A stretch of DNA of 64,000 nt from Pedobacter sp. L105 (GCF_009765875.1 NZ_LMUP01000004.1:62001-126000), one strand, 5' to 3'. Counted from the stretch's first letter, positions 18,517-28,747 are shown. Numbers and translations: made by a program. The notes: generated by a model from the letters alone, not told the origin.

Positions 18517-19392
18517 ATGATAAAATCAATGACAGGCTATGGCCTGGCTTCTTCAGATCAGGAAAATACCAAGTTTGCCGTAGAAATAAAATCCTTAAAC
18601 AGTAAGTTTCTGGAACTAAATTTAAAGCTGCCAAGGGCATATGCAGACAAAGAATTGCTGTTACGTAATATCTGCAGCAAGGAGATTGAACGTGGTAAAG
18701 TAAATGTTTCCATTAACATTGAGCGCAGCGAAGAGAACCTGAAAGGGGCTACCATCAATGCCGCATTATTAAGTAAATATTATAAACAACTGGAAGCCAT
18801 CAACATCGATTTAGGCGCCAATTCCAGTAACCTGCTCCAGGCCGTACTCAGCTTTCCGGATGTGATCACTTATACAGAAGAAGTGGTCAATGAAGGCGAA
18901 TGGGACATTTTACAGAGTACATTTAACGCTGCCTTAGCCAATTTTAACCAGTTCAGGGAAACCGAAGGCGCCGTTTTAAAACAGGATTTAGAGTTAAGGA
19001 TCACCAATATACTCGGCTTTTTTGCGCAGATTGAGGTATTGGCACCTTTAAGGATTCCACAGATCAGGGCCAGGTTAAATCAATTCCTAGAAGAAAATGC
19101 AGGAAAAGTAAATGTAGATCAGAACCGTTTAGAGCAGGAATTGATCTATTATATCGACAAACTGGATATCACCGAAGAGAAAATACGCTTGAAGAGCCAC
19201 TGTGATTATTTCACCGAGACCTTAAAAAGTAAAGATGCAAACGGTAAAAAACTAGGCTTCATTTCGCAGGAAATAGGCAGAGAGATCAATACCATGGGCG
19301 CAAAAGCGAATGATGCACAGATACAGCAACTGGTGGTAGGCATGAAAGAAGAGCTGGAAAAAATTAAGGAACAGTTGTTAAACGTGATTTAA
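18517..19392 (+). CDS. yicC: YicC-family protein (stress-related endoribonuclease family)
   Basis: A 291-residue protein beginning MIKSMTGYG, the family's invariant N-terminus; a TTG two codons earlier is not needed. The N-terminal YicC domain covers FAVEIKSLNSKFLELNLKLP and the C-terminal DUF1732 part covers ERIRLKSH-like IRLKSHCDYF and GKKLGFISQEIGREINTMGAKAND. E. coli YicC has been described as an endoribonuclease. It starts a tight run yicC-gmk-nadD. Confidence 0.92.
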   Translation: MIKSMTGYGLASSDQENTKFAVEIKSLNSKFLELNLKLPRAYADKELLLRNICSKEIERGKVNVSINIERSEENLKGATINAALLSKYYKQLEAINIDLGANSSNLLQAVLSFPDVITYTEEVVNEGEWDILQSTFNAALANFNQFRETEGAVLKQDLELRITNILGFFAQIEVLAPLRIPQIRARLNQFLEENAGKVNVDQNRLEQELIYYIDKLDITEEKIRLKSHCDYFTETLKSKDANGKKLGFISQEIGREINTMGAKANDAQIQQLVVGMKEELEKIKEQLLNVI

Positions 19393-19407
19393 GACGTCAG
19401 CAAAAAA

Positions 19408-19977
19408 ATGATACAAGGTAAACTCATTATATTTTCAGCTCCTTCAGGTGCAGGGAAAACCACTATAGTTAAACATTTACTAAAGAAGTTTCCATTACTG
19501 AGCTTCTCTATCTCTGCAACAACCAGGGAATCGAGAGGTGATGAAGAACATGAAAAAGATTATTATTTCATTTCCCAGGAAGCGTTTTTACATAAGGTAT
19601 CCCACCATGAATTTGTTGAATTTGAGGAAGTTTACAAGGGTACTTTTTACGGTACGCTACGTTCAGAGATTCAAAGGATCTGGAATGAAGGCAAACATGT
19701 TATATTTGATATTGATGTGGAAGGGGGCTTGCGCCTTAAGCGCAAGTACGAAGAGAATGCTTTAGCCATCTTTGTTCAGCCACCCTCCCTTGAAGTTTTA
19801 AAAGAGCGCCTGAGCGGCCGTGGTACAGATAGCCAGGAAAAACTTCAGGAAAGATTTATTAAAGCAGAAAAAGAGTTAAAATATGCGGACAAGTTTGATG
19901 TAGTCCTTAAAAACTTTGACCTTGAAACCGCTTGTAAAGAAGCAGAAAAACTAGTTTCTGATTTTATCAGTAAATAA
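19408..19977 (+). CDS. gmk: guanylate kinase
   Basis: Phosphorylates GMP to GDP in nucleotide synthesis; 189 residues. The P-loop SAPSGAGKTT lies at residues 10-19, followed by the GMP-binding segment SISATTRESRGDEEHEKDY and the DIDVEGGLRLK strand. It lies 15 bp after yicC and 15 bp before nadD, the usual Bacteroidota arrangement. Confidence 0.97.
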   Translation: MIQGKLIIFSAPSGAGKTTIVKHLLKKFPLLSFSISATTRESRGDEEHEKDYYFISQEAFLHKVSHHEFVEFEEVYKGTFYGTLRSEIQRIWNEGKHVIFDIDVEGGLRLKRKYEENALAIFVQPPSLEVLKERLSGRGTDSQEKLQERFIKAEKELKYADKFDVVLKNFDLETACKEAEKLVSDFISK

Positions 19978-19992
19978 TATTTGCACAAAAGA

Positions 19993-20568
19993 ATGGCAAA
20001 AACAGGTTTATTCTTTGGCTCTTTTAATCCTGTCCACGCAGGTCATCTGATTATAGCCAGTTATATGGCTAATTTTACGGATATAGATGAAGTCTGGCTG
20101 GTGGTATCACCGCAGAACCCGCTAAAGGATAAAAAGGGCCTTGCCAATATGTACGACAGACTGGAAATGGCCCGGCTGGCCACCGAATTGGCCGAAAAGA
20201 TAACGGTAAGTGACATTGAGTTTAAACTCCCACAGCCTTCTTATACCATTGATACACTAACTTATCTGCACGAAAAATACCCCGGAAGGGAGTTTGTGCT
20301 GATCATGGGTGCCGATAACCTAGCTTCTTTGAAAAAATGGAAAAACTATGAAGTTCTGCTAAAGAACTATCAGCTGTATATTTATCCCCGACCGGGTATT
20401 CTGCTGGACGAATGGGAAAACCACCCTTCAATCACCTTAACAGCAACACCGCAAATGGAAATCTCTTCTACTTTTATCCGCAAAGCGCTAAAAGAAAATA
20501 AGAATATCCAGTTTCTTGTTCCTGATCAGGTGATTGTATTTATGGACAGTAAAAATATGTACCGTTAA
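19993..20568 (+). CDS. nadD: nicotinate-nucleotide adenylyltransferase
   Basis: Joins nicotinate mononucleotide and ATP to deamido-NAD in NAD synthesis; about 191 residues from ATG 19993 (MAKTGLFFGSFNPVH). A TTG at 19981 would add four residues. The nucleotidyltransferase motifs GSFNPVHAGH and SSTFIRKAL are both present. It ends 2 bp before the stop of the convergent methyltransferase gene. Confidence 0.95.
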   Translation: MAKTGLFFGSFNPVHAGHLIIASYMANFTDIDEVWLVVSPQNPLKDKKGLANMYDRLEMARLATELAEKITVSDIEFKLPQPSYTIDTLTYLHEKYPGREFVLIMGADNLASLKKWKNYEVLLKNYQLYIYPRPGILLDEWENHPSITLTATPQMEISSTFIRKALKENKNIQFLVPDQVIVFMDSKNMYR

Positions 20569-20570
20569 AT

Positions 20571-21278
20571 CTAGCGGTACAAAATAAATATTGTTGGCTT
20601 CTTATGAAGATCTATTTTTTCCTGGCGCCATTGGCCAATGGATTGTGTTTTGATAAATTCATCTTCTCCTGTGATGTTACAGGCTACGCAAAGCAAAGTC
20701 TGTGCAGCAGTATTTTTTATGATATCATCAAATAAGTGATTATTCCGGAAAGGCGTTTCGATAAAAAGCTGGGTTTGTTTTTCTTTTTCTGCTACCCTTT
20801 CTAATTCCTTGATACTTTTTACCCGCTCTACTTTGTCAATTGGCAGATAACCATGGAACATAAACTTTTGCCCGTTAAATCCTGATGCCATTAAAGCCAG
20901 TAGCAAAGAATTCGGACCTACCAGCGGTACTACCTGTATACCGCGCTTGTGGGCTTCAGAAACAATTTCCGATCCTGGATCTGCTACTCCAGGGCAGCCT
21001 GCTTCACTCATCAGACCTACATCTTTCCCGGTCATTAATTCTTTAAAATAAGGAACCATAGAGTCGTTCCTTTTGTGTTTGCCATAGTCATGAATAGTCA
21101 ATTCGCTTTGTGGCATTTTCAAACCAGCTTCTTTTAAGAATTTTCTGGCTGTTTTTTCATTTTCAACGATATAAGTATCGATGGCATTGATCGTATCGAT
21201 CAGGTAAGGTGTAAACGACTTTGCTGAGGCATTTTCAGCCAAAGGAACGGGAATCAGGTATAATATGCCTTTTTTCAT
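20571..21278 (-). CDS. SAM-dependent methyltransferase of the tetrapyrrole-methylase/RsmI family
   Basis: A 235-residue enzyme with the RsmI-type motif LMSEAGCPGVADPGSEIV and the second motif VPLVGPNSLLLALMASG. RsmI 2'-O-methylates C1402 of 16S rRNA. This protein is shorter than standard RsmI and lacks its C-terminal extension. It belongs to the Bacteroidota paralogue group, so the exact target is uncertain. Start ATG at 21276-21278. Confidence 0.85.
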   Translation of the reverse strand: MKKGILYLIPVPLAENASAKSFTPYLIDTINAIDTYIVENEKTARKFLKEAGLKMPQSELTIHDYGKHKRNDSMVPYFKELMTGKDVGLMSEAGCPGVADPGSEIVSEAHKRGIQVVPLVGPNSLLLALMASGFNGQKFMFHGYLPIDKVERVKSIKELERVAEKEKQTQLFIETPFRNNHLFDDIIKNTAAQTLLCVACNITGEDEFIKTQSIGQWRQEKIDLHKKPTIFILYR

Positions 21279-21688
21279 TAAAATATATTTCTTTTATCAG
21301 GTAATATCAGTGATGAAGCTATCATCATCTATTGCTAGCTTTTGACAAGCCTAAAATCATGGTGATTTTCACTAATGACTTATTTTAGCGCAGACTTATG
21401 CAGGCTGCATCATTCAGAACTACAAAAGAAAAGAATAAATACTTGGAAAGAGAAAATAAGTCTAAAATAGTCATCACAAGCAAATTTTGATCGTCAAATT
21501 TGTTCTGAGACTATAATTTTTGTAACTTGCCTGTTACGCCTGCGAATTGATTATACAATTGTATAAAACAAGTAAGTATTTAGGGTGTTGAAACTATTTT
21601 AATGGAATTTTAATCTGAGCATTAAACTATTCCAAATTTTAGTACTCCTAGTGATATAACCGGGTTAGGCTATTTAATAACGCACAAG
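21279..21688. promoter_or_regulatory. 410-bp divergent intergenic region with two dyads
   Basis: No gene is visible. It holds CAAATTT...AAATTTG (arms of 7 bp with an 8-bp spacer, 21481-21502) and the perfect 16-bp palindrome TTATACAATTGTATAA (21551-21566), both upstream of the Gln-rich protein gene. These could be regulator sites for the rightward gene. The AT-rich background makes short palindromes easy to find by chance. Confidence 0.35.
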
Positions 21689-23236
21689 ATGAAAAAGTTA
21701 ATCAAATTACCTGCAATTATATTAGGGCTCATGCTCATTTTAAGCGGGTTCACACAAAAAGCGAAAGCTCAGGATAACGGAGACAACGGCGATAATGGAG
21801 ATGTTTCACTGGAAACTTTCTATGATGAATTGGCTCCTTATGGTACATGGGCGCAAGATCCTGATTATGGATACGTTTGGAGACCAGATGTAGACATGAG
21901 CACTTTTAAGCCCTATTATACAAACGGCCATTGGGCTATGACTGAATATGGAAATACCTGGGTGTCTGATTACGATTGGGGATGGGCGGCATTTCATTAT
22001 GGAAGATGGGTGCTTAATCATTACAATGAGTGGATCTGGATCCCGGATACAGTATGGGGACCTGCATGGGTAAGCTGGAGAACTGGCGGCGGCTTTTACG
22101 GCTGGGCACCATTGGGACCAGATTACGATGGAAGTGATGATTACGACACCCCGAATAACTGGTGGGTATTTGTTCCTCAGGTTAATATCTATAGCGGTGG
22201 TTATTACCGTTATTACAACAGGAATGCGAACGTATATAACCGTACGATTATCATTAATAACAGGTACGGCAACCGGGGCAGAAACTCCTACTTCACTGGT
22301 CCAAGAGCGGATGATATCAGAAGGAGAACGCACAGAGATGTAACGATTTATCATATGGCACCGACTAATACCCCTGGCAGGCCTAATGTTACCAATAATA
22401 CGATAAATATCTATCGTCCAAGAGGCGGAGCCGGAGGAGGTAACCATAATGCTGCTCCAGGACAACAAGGAAGAAACAACAATGGAACTCCGGGACAACC
22501 AGGAAGGAATAATAACAACAATGGAGATCCACGCCGTCAGGGACAGGGACAGGGACAGCCAAATAGAACTATTACAGGAAGAACAAGCGGACAATTCCCG
22601 GGACCTGGTAACAGTCAGACCCAACCAGCCGTAGGTGGTAGAAATCCTGGTGACAGAGGTCAGCAGCAAAATCCTCAGCAACAAAATCCACAGCCGCAAC
22701 AGCAAGGTCAGCAGCAGCAGCAAAATCAGCAACAAGCTCAACAACAAGCACAGCAGAGACAGCAACAGCAAAACCAACAACAGCGTAATGGTCAGCAAAT
22801 GAGGATTGGACAACAACGTCAGCAACAGATGCAGCAGCAAATGCAACAACGTCAGCAGCAACAAAACCAGCAGCACAACAATCCTCAGCAAAACCAACAG
22901 CAAGCTCAGCAGAGACAACAACAACAAAATCAGCAACAAGCTCAACAACAGGCGCAGCAGAGACAACAGCAACAGAATCAACAAAATCAGCAGCGCCAGC
23001 AACAACAACAGCAGGCACAGCAGAACCAGCAACAGGCGCAGCAAAGGCAACAACAACAAAACCAACAACAGCAACAGCAGCAGCAACGTCAACAGCAGAT
23101 GCAGCAACAAAACCAGCAGCGCCAGCAACAACAAAACCAACAACGTCAGCAGCAGCAGAACCAACAACGCCAACAGCAGCAGCAACGCCAGCAACAGCGT
23201 CCGGCTGAACCTGCACCTCAGCCAAGAGCTAACTAG
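21689..23236 (+). CDS. exported DUF6600-type protein with long Gln-rich C-terminal tract
   Basis: A 515-residue exported protein. Order of parts: a signal peptide (residues 1-28), a Gly/Trp/Tyr-rich domain of about 44-165 (LAPYGTWAQDPDYGYVW, WVSDYDWGWAAFHYGRW, WGPAWVSWRTGGGFYGWAPLG) matching DUF6600, then an Asn/Gly/Pro linker, then a tract of mostly Gln with Asn, Arg and Met from about 322 to 505. CAG and CAA codons are mixed, so the tract is not a pure trinucleotide run. The function is unknown. The low-complexity tail could be surface-exposed or aggregation-prone. A terminator follows. Confidence 0.85.
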   Translation: MKKLIKLPAIILGLMLILSGFTQKAKAQDNGDNGDNGDVSLETFYDELAPYGTWAQDPDYGYVWRPDVDMSTFKPYYTNGHWAMTEYGNTWVSDYDWGWAAFHYGRWVLNHYNEWIWIPDTVWGPAWVSWRTGGGFYGWAPLGPDYDGSDDYDTPNNWWVFVPQVNIYSGGYYRYYNRNANVYNRTIIINNRYGNRGRNSYFTGPRADDIRRRTHRDVTIYHMAPTNTPGRPNVTNNTINIYRPRGGAGGGNHNAAPGQQGRNNNGTPGQPGRNNNNNGDPRRQGQGQGQPNRTITGRTSGQFPGPGNSQTQPAVGGRNPGDRGQQQNPQQQNPQPQQQGQQQQQNQQQAQQQAQQRQQQQNQQQRNGQQMRIGQQRQQQMQQQMQQRQQQQNQQHNNPQQNQQQAQQRQQQQNQQQAQQQAQQRQQQQNQQNQQRQQQQQQAQQNQQQAQQRQQQQNQQQQQQQQRQQQMQQQNQQRQQQQNQQRQQQQNQQRQQQQQRQQQRPAEPAPQPRAN

Positions 23237-23258
23237 TATAGAATTGCTATCAAATCAT

Positions 23259-23286
23259 AAAACCGGCCACAATGGCCGGTTTTTAT
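23259..23286 (+). terminator. intrinsic terminator
   Basis: AAAACCGGCC and GGCCGGTTTT pair around ACAAT, followed by T-rich sequence. It lies 23 bp after the Gln-rich protein stop and separates it from prfC. Confidence 0.85.
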
Positions 23287-23301
23287 TTTATATATTATAT
23301 T

Positions 23302-23309
23302 TATCTTTG
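23302..23309 (+). promoter_or_regulatory. -7 promoter element of prfC
   Basis: TATCTTTG matches TAnnTTTG and lies 31 bp before the prfC ATG, just after the upstream terminator. No clear -33 TTTG box at the right distance was seen. Confidence 0.5.
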
Positions 23310-23340
23310 CAGCCTCATTAAGCAACACGCTTACCCTTTT

Positions 23341-24921
23341 ATGATCCACCCCGAAATAGAAAAAAGAAAAACATTTGCCATTATCAGTCACCCGGATGCC
23401 GGAAAAACAACCCTAACTGAAAAGTTTCTGTTGTTTGGAGGGGCAATTAATACCGCTGGTGCTGTAAAACGCAATAAGGCCAATCAAAGCAGTACTTCAG
23501 ATTTTATGGAGATTGAGAAACAGCGCGGGATATCCGTGGCTACTTCTGTGATGGGCTTTGAATATAAAGATAAACGCATCAATATTCTGGATACGCCGGG
23601 TCACAAAGATTTCGCAGAAGACACTTATCGTACTTTATCAGCGGTCGACAGTGTAATTCTTGTAGTAGACTGTGTAAAAGGTGTGGAAGAGCAAACCGAA
23701 AAACTGATGGCAGTATGCCGGATGCGTAATACACCGGTGATTATCTTTGTTAATAAGATGGACCGCGAGGGTAAAGATGCGTTTGACCTGCTGGATGAAA
23801 TTGAGAACAAACTGAATATCAGCTTATGCCCGCTATCATGGCCAATCGGACAGGGACATACATTTAAAGGGGTATATAGCATATACAATAAACACCTTAA
23901 CCTCTTTGAACCGGATAAAACAAAAATTGCCGATCCGGTTATTGAAGTGAGCGACCTGAATGATCAGAACCTGAACAACTTTTTAAAACCAGCCGAACTG
24001 GAAGGTTTAAAAAGCGATCTTGAACTGGTAGAAGGTGTTTATGGCAAACTGGATCAGAATATGTATACAGAAGGGCTCCTTGCCCCTGTATTTTTTGGTA
24101 GCGCCATCAATAACTTTGGGATTAAAGAATTACTTGACACCTTTATTAACATCGCACCAAGCCCTAAAAGCAGGGAAGCCGAACAAAGGGAAGTATTGGT
24201 AGAGGAGAAAAACTTCTCAGGATTTGTTTTTAAGATCCACGCCAACCTTGATCCTAAACACCGTGACCGTATTGCCTTTTTAAGGGTTTGCTCCGGTAAG
24301 TTTGAAAGAAACAAATTTTACTACCATACGCGTCAGGACAAGAAACTTAAATTTTCCAATCCTATGGACTTCATGGCCAATGAGAAAAGCATTGTGGAAG
24401 AAGCCTGGCCTGGTGACGTGGTTGGATTATATGACAGCGGGAACTTTAAAATTGGAGATACATTAACAGAAGGAGAACAGCTGCAATTTAAGGGCATTCC
24501 GAGCTTCTCTCCCGAAATATTCAAGGAAGTTGAGAACAGAGACCCTCTGCGCACCAAACAGCTTGAAAAAGGCATACAACAGCTTACTGAAGAAGGCGTT
24601 GCTCAGCTGTTTACCCAGCAGCCTGGAAACAGGAAAATTATTGGTGCTGTAGGTGAACTTCAATTTGAGGTTATCGCATTCAGGTTAGAGCATGAATATG
24701 GCGCTAAAGCACATTTCCGCATGTTAAGTTATACCAGATCTAACTGGGTAACCTCAACCGATAAAAAGAAACTGGAAGAATTTGTAAAACGTAAACAAAT
24801 GCATATCGGCCAGGATAAAGATGGCAACCCTGTGTTTCTTGCAGACAATGATTTCATGATCAACATGACCAAAAGGGATTACCCGGATATCGAATTTCAC
24901 AAAACATCAGAATTTAAATAG
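23341..24921 (+). CDS. prfC: peptide chain release factor 3
   Basis: Translation GTPase that removes RF1/RF2 from terminated ribosomes; about 526 residues from ATG 23341 ([15 protein letters not shown]). GTPase motifs: G1 [11 protein letters not shown]2/switch [10 protein letters not shown]3 DTPGHKDF, and G4 NKMD. EF-G-like domains II and III follow, with RF3-specific [26 protein letters not shown]. Upstream in-frame residues that run through the terminator are not part of the gene. Confidence 0.97.
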   Translation: MIHPEIEKRKTFAIISHPDAGKTTLTEKFLLFGGAINTAGAVKRNKANQSSTSDFMEIEKQRGISVATSVMGFEYKDKRINILDTPGHKDFAEDTYRTLSAVDSVILVVDCVKGVEEQTEKLMAVCRMRNTPVIIFVNKMDREGKDAFDLLDEIENKLNISLCPLSWPIGQGHTFKGVYSIYNKHLNLFEPDKTKIADPVIEVSDLNDQNLNNFLKPAELEGLKSDLELVEGVYGKLDQNMYTEGLLAPVFFGSAINNFGIKELLDTFINIAPSPKSREAEQREVLVEEKNFSGFVFKIHANLDPKHRDRIAFLRVCSGKFERNKFYYHTRQDKKLKFSNPMDFMANEKSIVEEAWPGDVVGLYDSGNFKIGDTLTEGEQLQFKGIPSFSPEIFKEVENRDPLRTKQLEKGIQQLTEEGVAQLFTQQPGNRKIIGAVGELQFEVIAFRLEHEYGAKAHFRMLSYTRSNWVTSTDKKKLEEFVKRKQMHIGQDKDGNPVFLADNDFMINMTKRDYPDIEFHKTSEFK

Positions 24922-24933
24922 AGATGAAAAAAC

Positions 24934-24966
24934 AAAAGGCTTCCAGGATATCCCGGAAGCCTTTTT
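24934..24966. terminator. bidirectional intrinsic terminator
   Basis: AAAAGGCTTCCAGG and CCCGGAAGCCTTTT pair with one mismatch around ATAT. A-runs and T-runs on both flanks let it serve prfC (+) and the convergent aminotransferase (-). Confidence 0.85.
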
Positions 24967-24984
24967 CATGTTTAATGAATGAGT

Positions 24985-26238
24985 TTATTTCAACTTGCTC
25001 AATGCCGATTTAATTCTTGGAATCATTGCTGTTATATCTTCTAAAGAACAGCCGCCAACCGATGCACGGAACCAGCTCTTAGTTTCGTCAGTACCAAAGC
25101 AGGAGAATGGCACAAATGCTGCCAGTGCTTCTTTAACCAGGTAAGAATTAACATCAATGCTATCTTTTAAAACCTCACCTGATGGGGTAGTTTTACCGAT
25201 ATAATCGATTTTAAGCGTCAGATAAATCGCTCCCATAGGCACAATTGCATCTACAGCAAACCCATCAGCTTTTAACTCCTGGAAACCATTGTACAGTGCA
25301 TCCAGGCTATCCTGAATTTGTTTCTTGAATGTTCCTAAAAACTGATCAACCAATGTCGCATCAGAGAAAAATTTAGCTACCGCAACTTGCTCAGCTTTAG
25401 GTGCCCAGGCGCCAATGTGTGTAAGCAGCGCTTTCATTTTACTGATCACTACTTCCGGTCCGAATCCCCAGCCTACGCGAACTCCCGTTGCAGCCAGACA
25501 TTTAGAGATCCCATCGATATAGATGGTATAATCTTTTAATTCAGGACGTAAGCTAACCGGATTAATATGTTCTTTACCAAAAGTAAGCAGCGAATAGATC
25601 TGATCATACATAATGTACAATGGTTTCTCGCCTTCGGCTCTTGAATTATTTTCCTCAATTACCATATCGCAGATATCTTCCAGCTGCTCTTTGGTGAACA
25701 TTGTACCTGTAGGGTTAAGCGGAGAACAAAGCGCCAGTAAAGTAGCACCTTTGATATGCGGCCTTAACAATTCAGCCGTAGGCATAAAATTGGTTTCTTC
25801 ACTGGTTTCTACAGCTATGCCTTCAGCAGAAGAAAGATGGCAATAATGGTTATTGTTCCATGATGGTACAGGGTAAACCACTTTATCTCCCGGATCTACC
25901 AATGCCAGGTAAGTGGCATAGATCAAGGGACGTGAGCCACCTGAAACCAAAATTTCATTGCTGTTAAAGTCAAGATTATACCTGTCCTTTAATACACCTG
26001 TGATCGTTTCACGTAAAGCCAGAATTCCGTCAGCAGGAGGATAATTGGTGTGATTGTGATGGTAAGCACTGATAATCTCCTCTTTAAGTTCTGAGGGTAT
26101 AGGGAAAATCGACGGGTCGAAATCACCTATGGTAAGATTTGCAATGTTAGCACCTTTGCTTTTCAATTCATTAACCTCATGTGCAATCTTGATGATTTCT
26201 GAGCCAATAAGTGAATTTGCTAATACCGATACGTTCAT
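24985..26238 (-). CDS. PLP-dependent aminotransferase, class I/II (aspartate-aminotransferase-like)
   Basis: A fold-type I aminotransferase of 417 residues. The PLP lysine lies in DGISKCLAATGVRVGWG. NPTGTMF, YDQIY and the C-terminal Arg in WFRASVGG, which binds the substrate carboxylate, are visible. It is last in the minus-strand arginine gene run, 24 bp after argH, so it is probably co-transcribed. The preferred amino acid is uncertain; an aspartate or aromatic donor would be typical, and glutamate/aspartate supply would fit the operon. Confidence 0.88.
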   Translation of the reverse strand: MNVSVLANSLIGSEIIKIAHEVNELKSKGANIANLTIGDFDPSIFPIPSELKEEIISAYHHNHTNYPPADGILALRETITGVLKDRYNLDFNSNEILVSGGSRPLIYATYLALVDPGDKVVYPVPSWNNNHYCHLSSAEGIAVETSEETNFMPTAELLRPHIKGATLLALCSPLNPTGTMFTKEQLEDICDMVIEENNSRAEGEKPLYIMYDQIYSLLTFGKEHINPVSLRPELKDYTIYIDGISKCLAATGVRVGWGFGPEVVISKMKALLTHIGAWAPKAEQVAVAKFFSDATLVDQFLGTFKKQIQDSLDALYNGFQELKADGFAVDAIVPMGAIYLTLKIDYIGKTTPSGEVLKDSIDVNSYLVKEALAAFVPFSCFGTDETKSWFRASVGGCSLEDITAMIPRIKSALSKLK

Positions 26239-26262
26239 TTTATTTTTTATTAGTGGTTAGAA

Positions 26263-27594
26263 TTAAGCCAGCAACTGTTGAATTGCTGATTTGGTTTTTT
26301 CAAAGTTAAACTGTTCCAGGATGGTTTCCATCATGGCTGAAATTTCAGGATTGCATAAATTGCCGATACTGCCTTCGTGTGTATGATTTACGGTTTCTCC
26401 CGGTTCAAAGGTGCCATTTTCAATGGTTTCGCCAACAATCTGGTAAGCTTCCCTAAAAGGAACACCTTTTAAAGCAAGGTCATTTACTACCTCTACACTA
26501 AACAGGTAGGCGTATTTTTTATCTGCCAGGATATCATTTTTAATATCAATGTACTGTAACATATAAGCTGTCATTTCCAGGCACTCGTTCAGCGAAACTA
26601 TAGAAGGAAAAAGGTTTTCCTTTAATAACTGCAGGTCGCGGTGATAGCCTGAAGGCAGGTTAATGGTCATCATGGCAATTTCATTAGGCAAGGCCTGAAT
26701 TTTATTACAGCGTGAACGGATCAGTTCAAACACATCCGGGTTCTTTTTATGCGGCATAATGCTGGACCCCGTAGTCAGCTCATCCGGGAACTTGATAAAT
26801 CCAAAGTTCTGATTGATGAACAAACAAACATCCATTGCCATCTTACCCAGCGTAGCTGCGATAGAGGACATGGCCTGTGCCAGTATACGTTCCGTTTTAC
26901 CCCTACCCATCTGGGCATAAACAACATTATAATTCAGGTTGTCAAAACCAAGAAGTTGGGTAGTCATTGTTCTGTTCAGGGGGAATGAAGAACCATAACC
27001 CGCAGCAGAACCCAATGGATTCTTATTACAGATCTTCCAGGCAGCCAGCATCATCTCCATATCATCTACCAGGCTTTCTGCGTAAGCACCAAACCATAAC
27101 CCGAAGGAAGAAGGCATTGCAATCTGTAAGTGGGTATAACCCGGCAGTAATTTATCTTTATGTGTTTCACTTAAGGTAATCAGCTGCTGAAACAGCGTGA
27201 CAGAATTGCCTACCATCTCTTCAATTCTATCTCTGAAGAATAGTTTCAGGTCTACCAGAACCTGGTCGTTACGGGAACGTCCGCTGTGAATTTTCTTACC
27301 TGCTTCTCCTATTCTTTGGGTAAGCAGCCATTCTACCTGTGAATGCACATCTTCAACCGTATCTTCGATTTTAAATTCACCGGCTTCTATTTCAGCATAT
27401 ATTTTTTTAAGTGCTGTTTGTATTTCAGCAAGCTCCGGCGCCGTCAGCAAGCCAATGCTTTCCAGCATTTCTACGTGTGCCAGAGAACCTAAAACATCAA
27501 AAGCAGCCATTTGTAAATCCAGTTCCCTGTCTTTACCAACTGTAAAACTCTCAATATCTTTGTTTACTTCTATATTCTTTTGCCAGATCTTCAT
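26263..27594 (-). CDS. argH: argininosuccinate lyase
   Basis: Last step of arginine synthesis, argininosuccinate to arginine plus fumarate; 443 residues. The superfamily signature GSSIMPHKKNPDVFEL is intact, as are SGRSRNDQV and LLPGYTHLQIAMPSSFG. It lies downstream of argE' (83-bp gap) in the arginine run. Confidence 0.96.
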   Translation of the reverse strand: MKIWQKNIEVNKDIESFTVGKDRELDLQMAAFDVLGSLAHVEMLESIGLLTAPELAEIQTALKKIYAEIEAGEFKIEDTVEDVHSQVEWLLTQRIGEAGKKIHSGRSRNDQVLVDLKLFFRDRIEEMVGNSVTLFQQLITLSETHKDKLLPGYTHLQIAMPSSFGLWFGAYAESLVDDMEMMLAAWKICNKNPLGSAAGYGSSFPLNRTMTTQLLGFDNLNYNVVYAQMGRGKTERILAQAMSSIAATLGKMAMDVCLFINQNFGFIKFPDELTTGSSIMPHKKNPDVFELIRSRCNKIQALPNEIAMMTINLPSGYHRDLQLLKENLFPSIVSLNECLEMTAYMLQYIDIKNDILADKKYAYLFSVEVVNDLALKGVPFREAYQIVGETIENGTFEPGETVNHTHEGSIGNLCNPEISAMMETILEQFNFEKTKSAIQQLLA

Positions 27595-27677
27595 CTTTGT
27601 ATAAATTCTATTGTTATCATATTCCTAAACGGGAACCGGTCCGGGCAAAAATACAATAATTACCCGGTTGGGCATAT

Positions 27678-28745
27678 TTACTTCCCGTTAATCACAGGTT
27701 TAAGCATGCTGATGTATAATTCAATTCCCTCGGCTATCTCATCAACAAATACATATTCATCAGCCATGTGCGACCGCGCAGAATCGCCCGGGCCTACTTT
27801 AACTGAAGGAATACTCAGCAATGCCTGATCTGAAGTAGTAGGTGATCCATAAGTGGTTCTTCCCAGGGTAATGCCCGACTGCACTAAAGGATGACCTTTA
27901 TCAATAGAGGACGGTTTTAACCGGATAGAACGAGGCTTTACGTCACAATCTACGTTAGTTCTGATGATTTTCAGTACCTCTTCATTGGTATAAGCATCCG
28001 TAACGCGTACATCAACAGTAAAAGTACAGGTAGCGGGTACCACATTATGCTGAGAACCTGCATTAATGATGGTGACCGTCATTTTTAACGGGCCAAAAAC
28101 TTCAGATACTTTTGAAAACCTGTAGTTCCTGAACCAGTCAATATCTTTCAGCGCTTTATAGATCGCATTATCTCCCTCTTCTCTCGCTGCATGTCCTGCT
28201 TTACCGGTAACGGTACAATCCAGTACCAGCAAGCCCCGCTCAGCGATGGCCAAATTCATTTCTGTTGGTTCCCCTACAATCGCAAACTCAAGCTCTCCGA
28301 GATCAGGGAGTACACATTCCAATCCGTTATTTCCTGAGATTTCCTCCTCTGCGGTGGTAGCCAGACAAATATTGTAAGATAGATCTTCCTGCTCATAAAA
28401 ATAAAGGAATGTAGCGATTAAGGAAACCAGGCAGCCGCCCGCATCATTACTACCCAAACCGTATAACCTGCCATTTTCAATTGCCGGTTCATAAGGATCT
28501 CTGGTATAACCAGAATTTGGCTTCACGGTATCATGATGCGAATTTAAAAGCAGGGTAGGTTTAGCAGCGTCAAAATGTTTATTGTAAGCCCAGATGTTAT
28601 TGAGCTTGCGGTATATTTTAATTTGTCGTTCCTGCAAAAATTGTGCGATCAGATCAGCTGTACCATCTTCTTCTTTACTGAAAGACTGAATGCTGATCAA
28701 ATTCTTTAACAATTCTAAACTATCCTTTTGCAGTGTTTCTATCAT
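27678..28745 (-). CDS. argE: M20-family deacylase of arginine synthesis (N-acyl-citrulline/ornithine deacylase type)
   Basis: A metal-dependent amidohydrolase of 355 residues. Metal and catalytic residues are visible in order: His/Asp in NSHHDTVKP, Asp in SNDAGG, Glu pair in TAEEEISGN, Glu in GEPTEM, and the late His in SHMADEY. With the transcarbamylase type found here (30461-31426), the expected substrate is N-acylcitrulline rather than N-acetylornithine; that assignment is inference. It overlaps nothing but starts 2 bp after the proC stop, so it is tightly coupled. Confidence 0.85.
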   Translation of the reverse strand: MIETLQKDSLELLKNLISIQSFSKEEDGTADLIAQFLQERQIKIYRKLNNIWAYNKHFDAAKPTLLLNSHHDTVKPNSGYTRDPYEPAIENGRLYGLGSNDAGGCLVSLIATFLYFYEQEDLSYNICLATTAEEEISGNNGLECVLPDLGELEFAIVGEPTEMNLAIAERGLLVLDCTVTGKAGHAAREEGDNAIYKALKDIDWFRNYRFSKVSEVFGPLKMTVTIINAGSQHNVVPATCTFTVDVRVTDAYTNEEVLKIIRTNVDCDVKPRSIRLKPSSIDKGHPLVQSGITLGRTTYGSPTTSDQALLSIPSVKVGPGDSARSHMADEYVFVDEIAEGIELYISMLKPVINGK

Positions 28746-28747
28746 AA

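Noticed and set aside
21806..23225. Long antisense frames (Leu-rich, Ala/Val-rich) opposite the Gln-rich gene
   Set aside because: They arise from reverse reading of CAG/CAA repeats and show no family resemblance.
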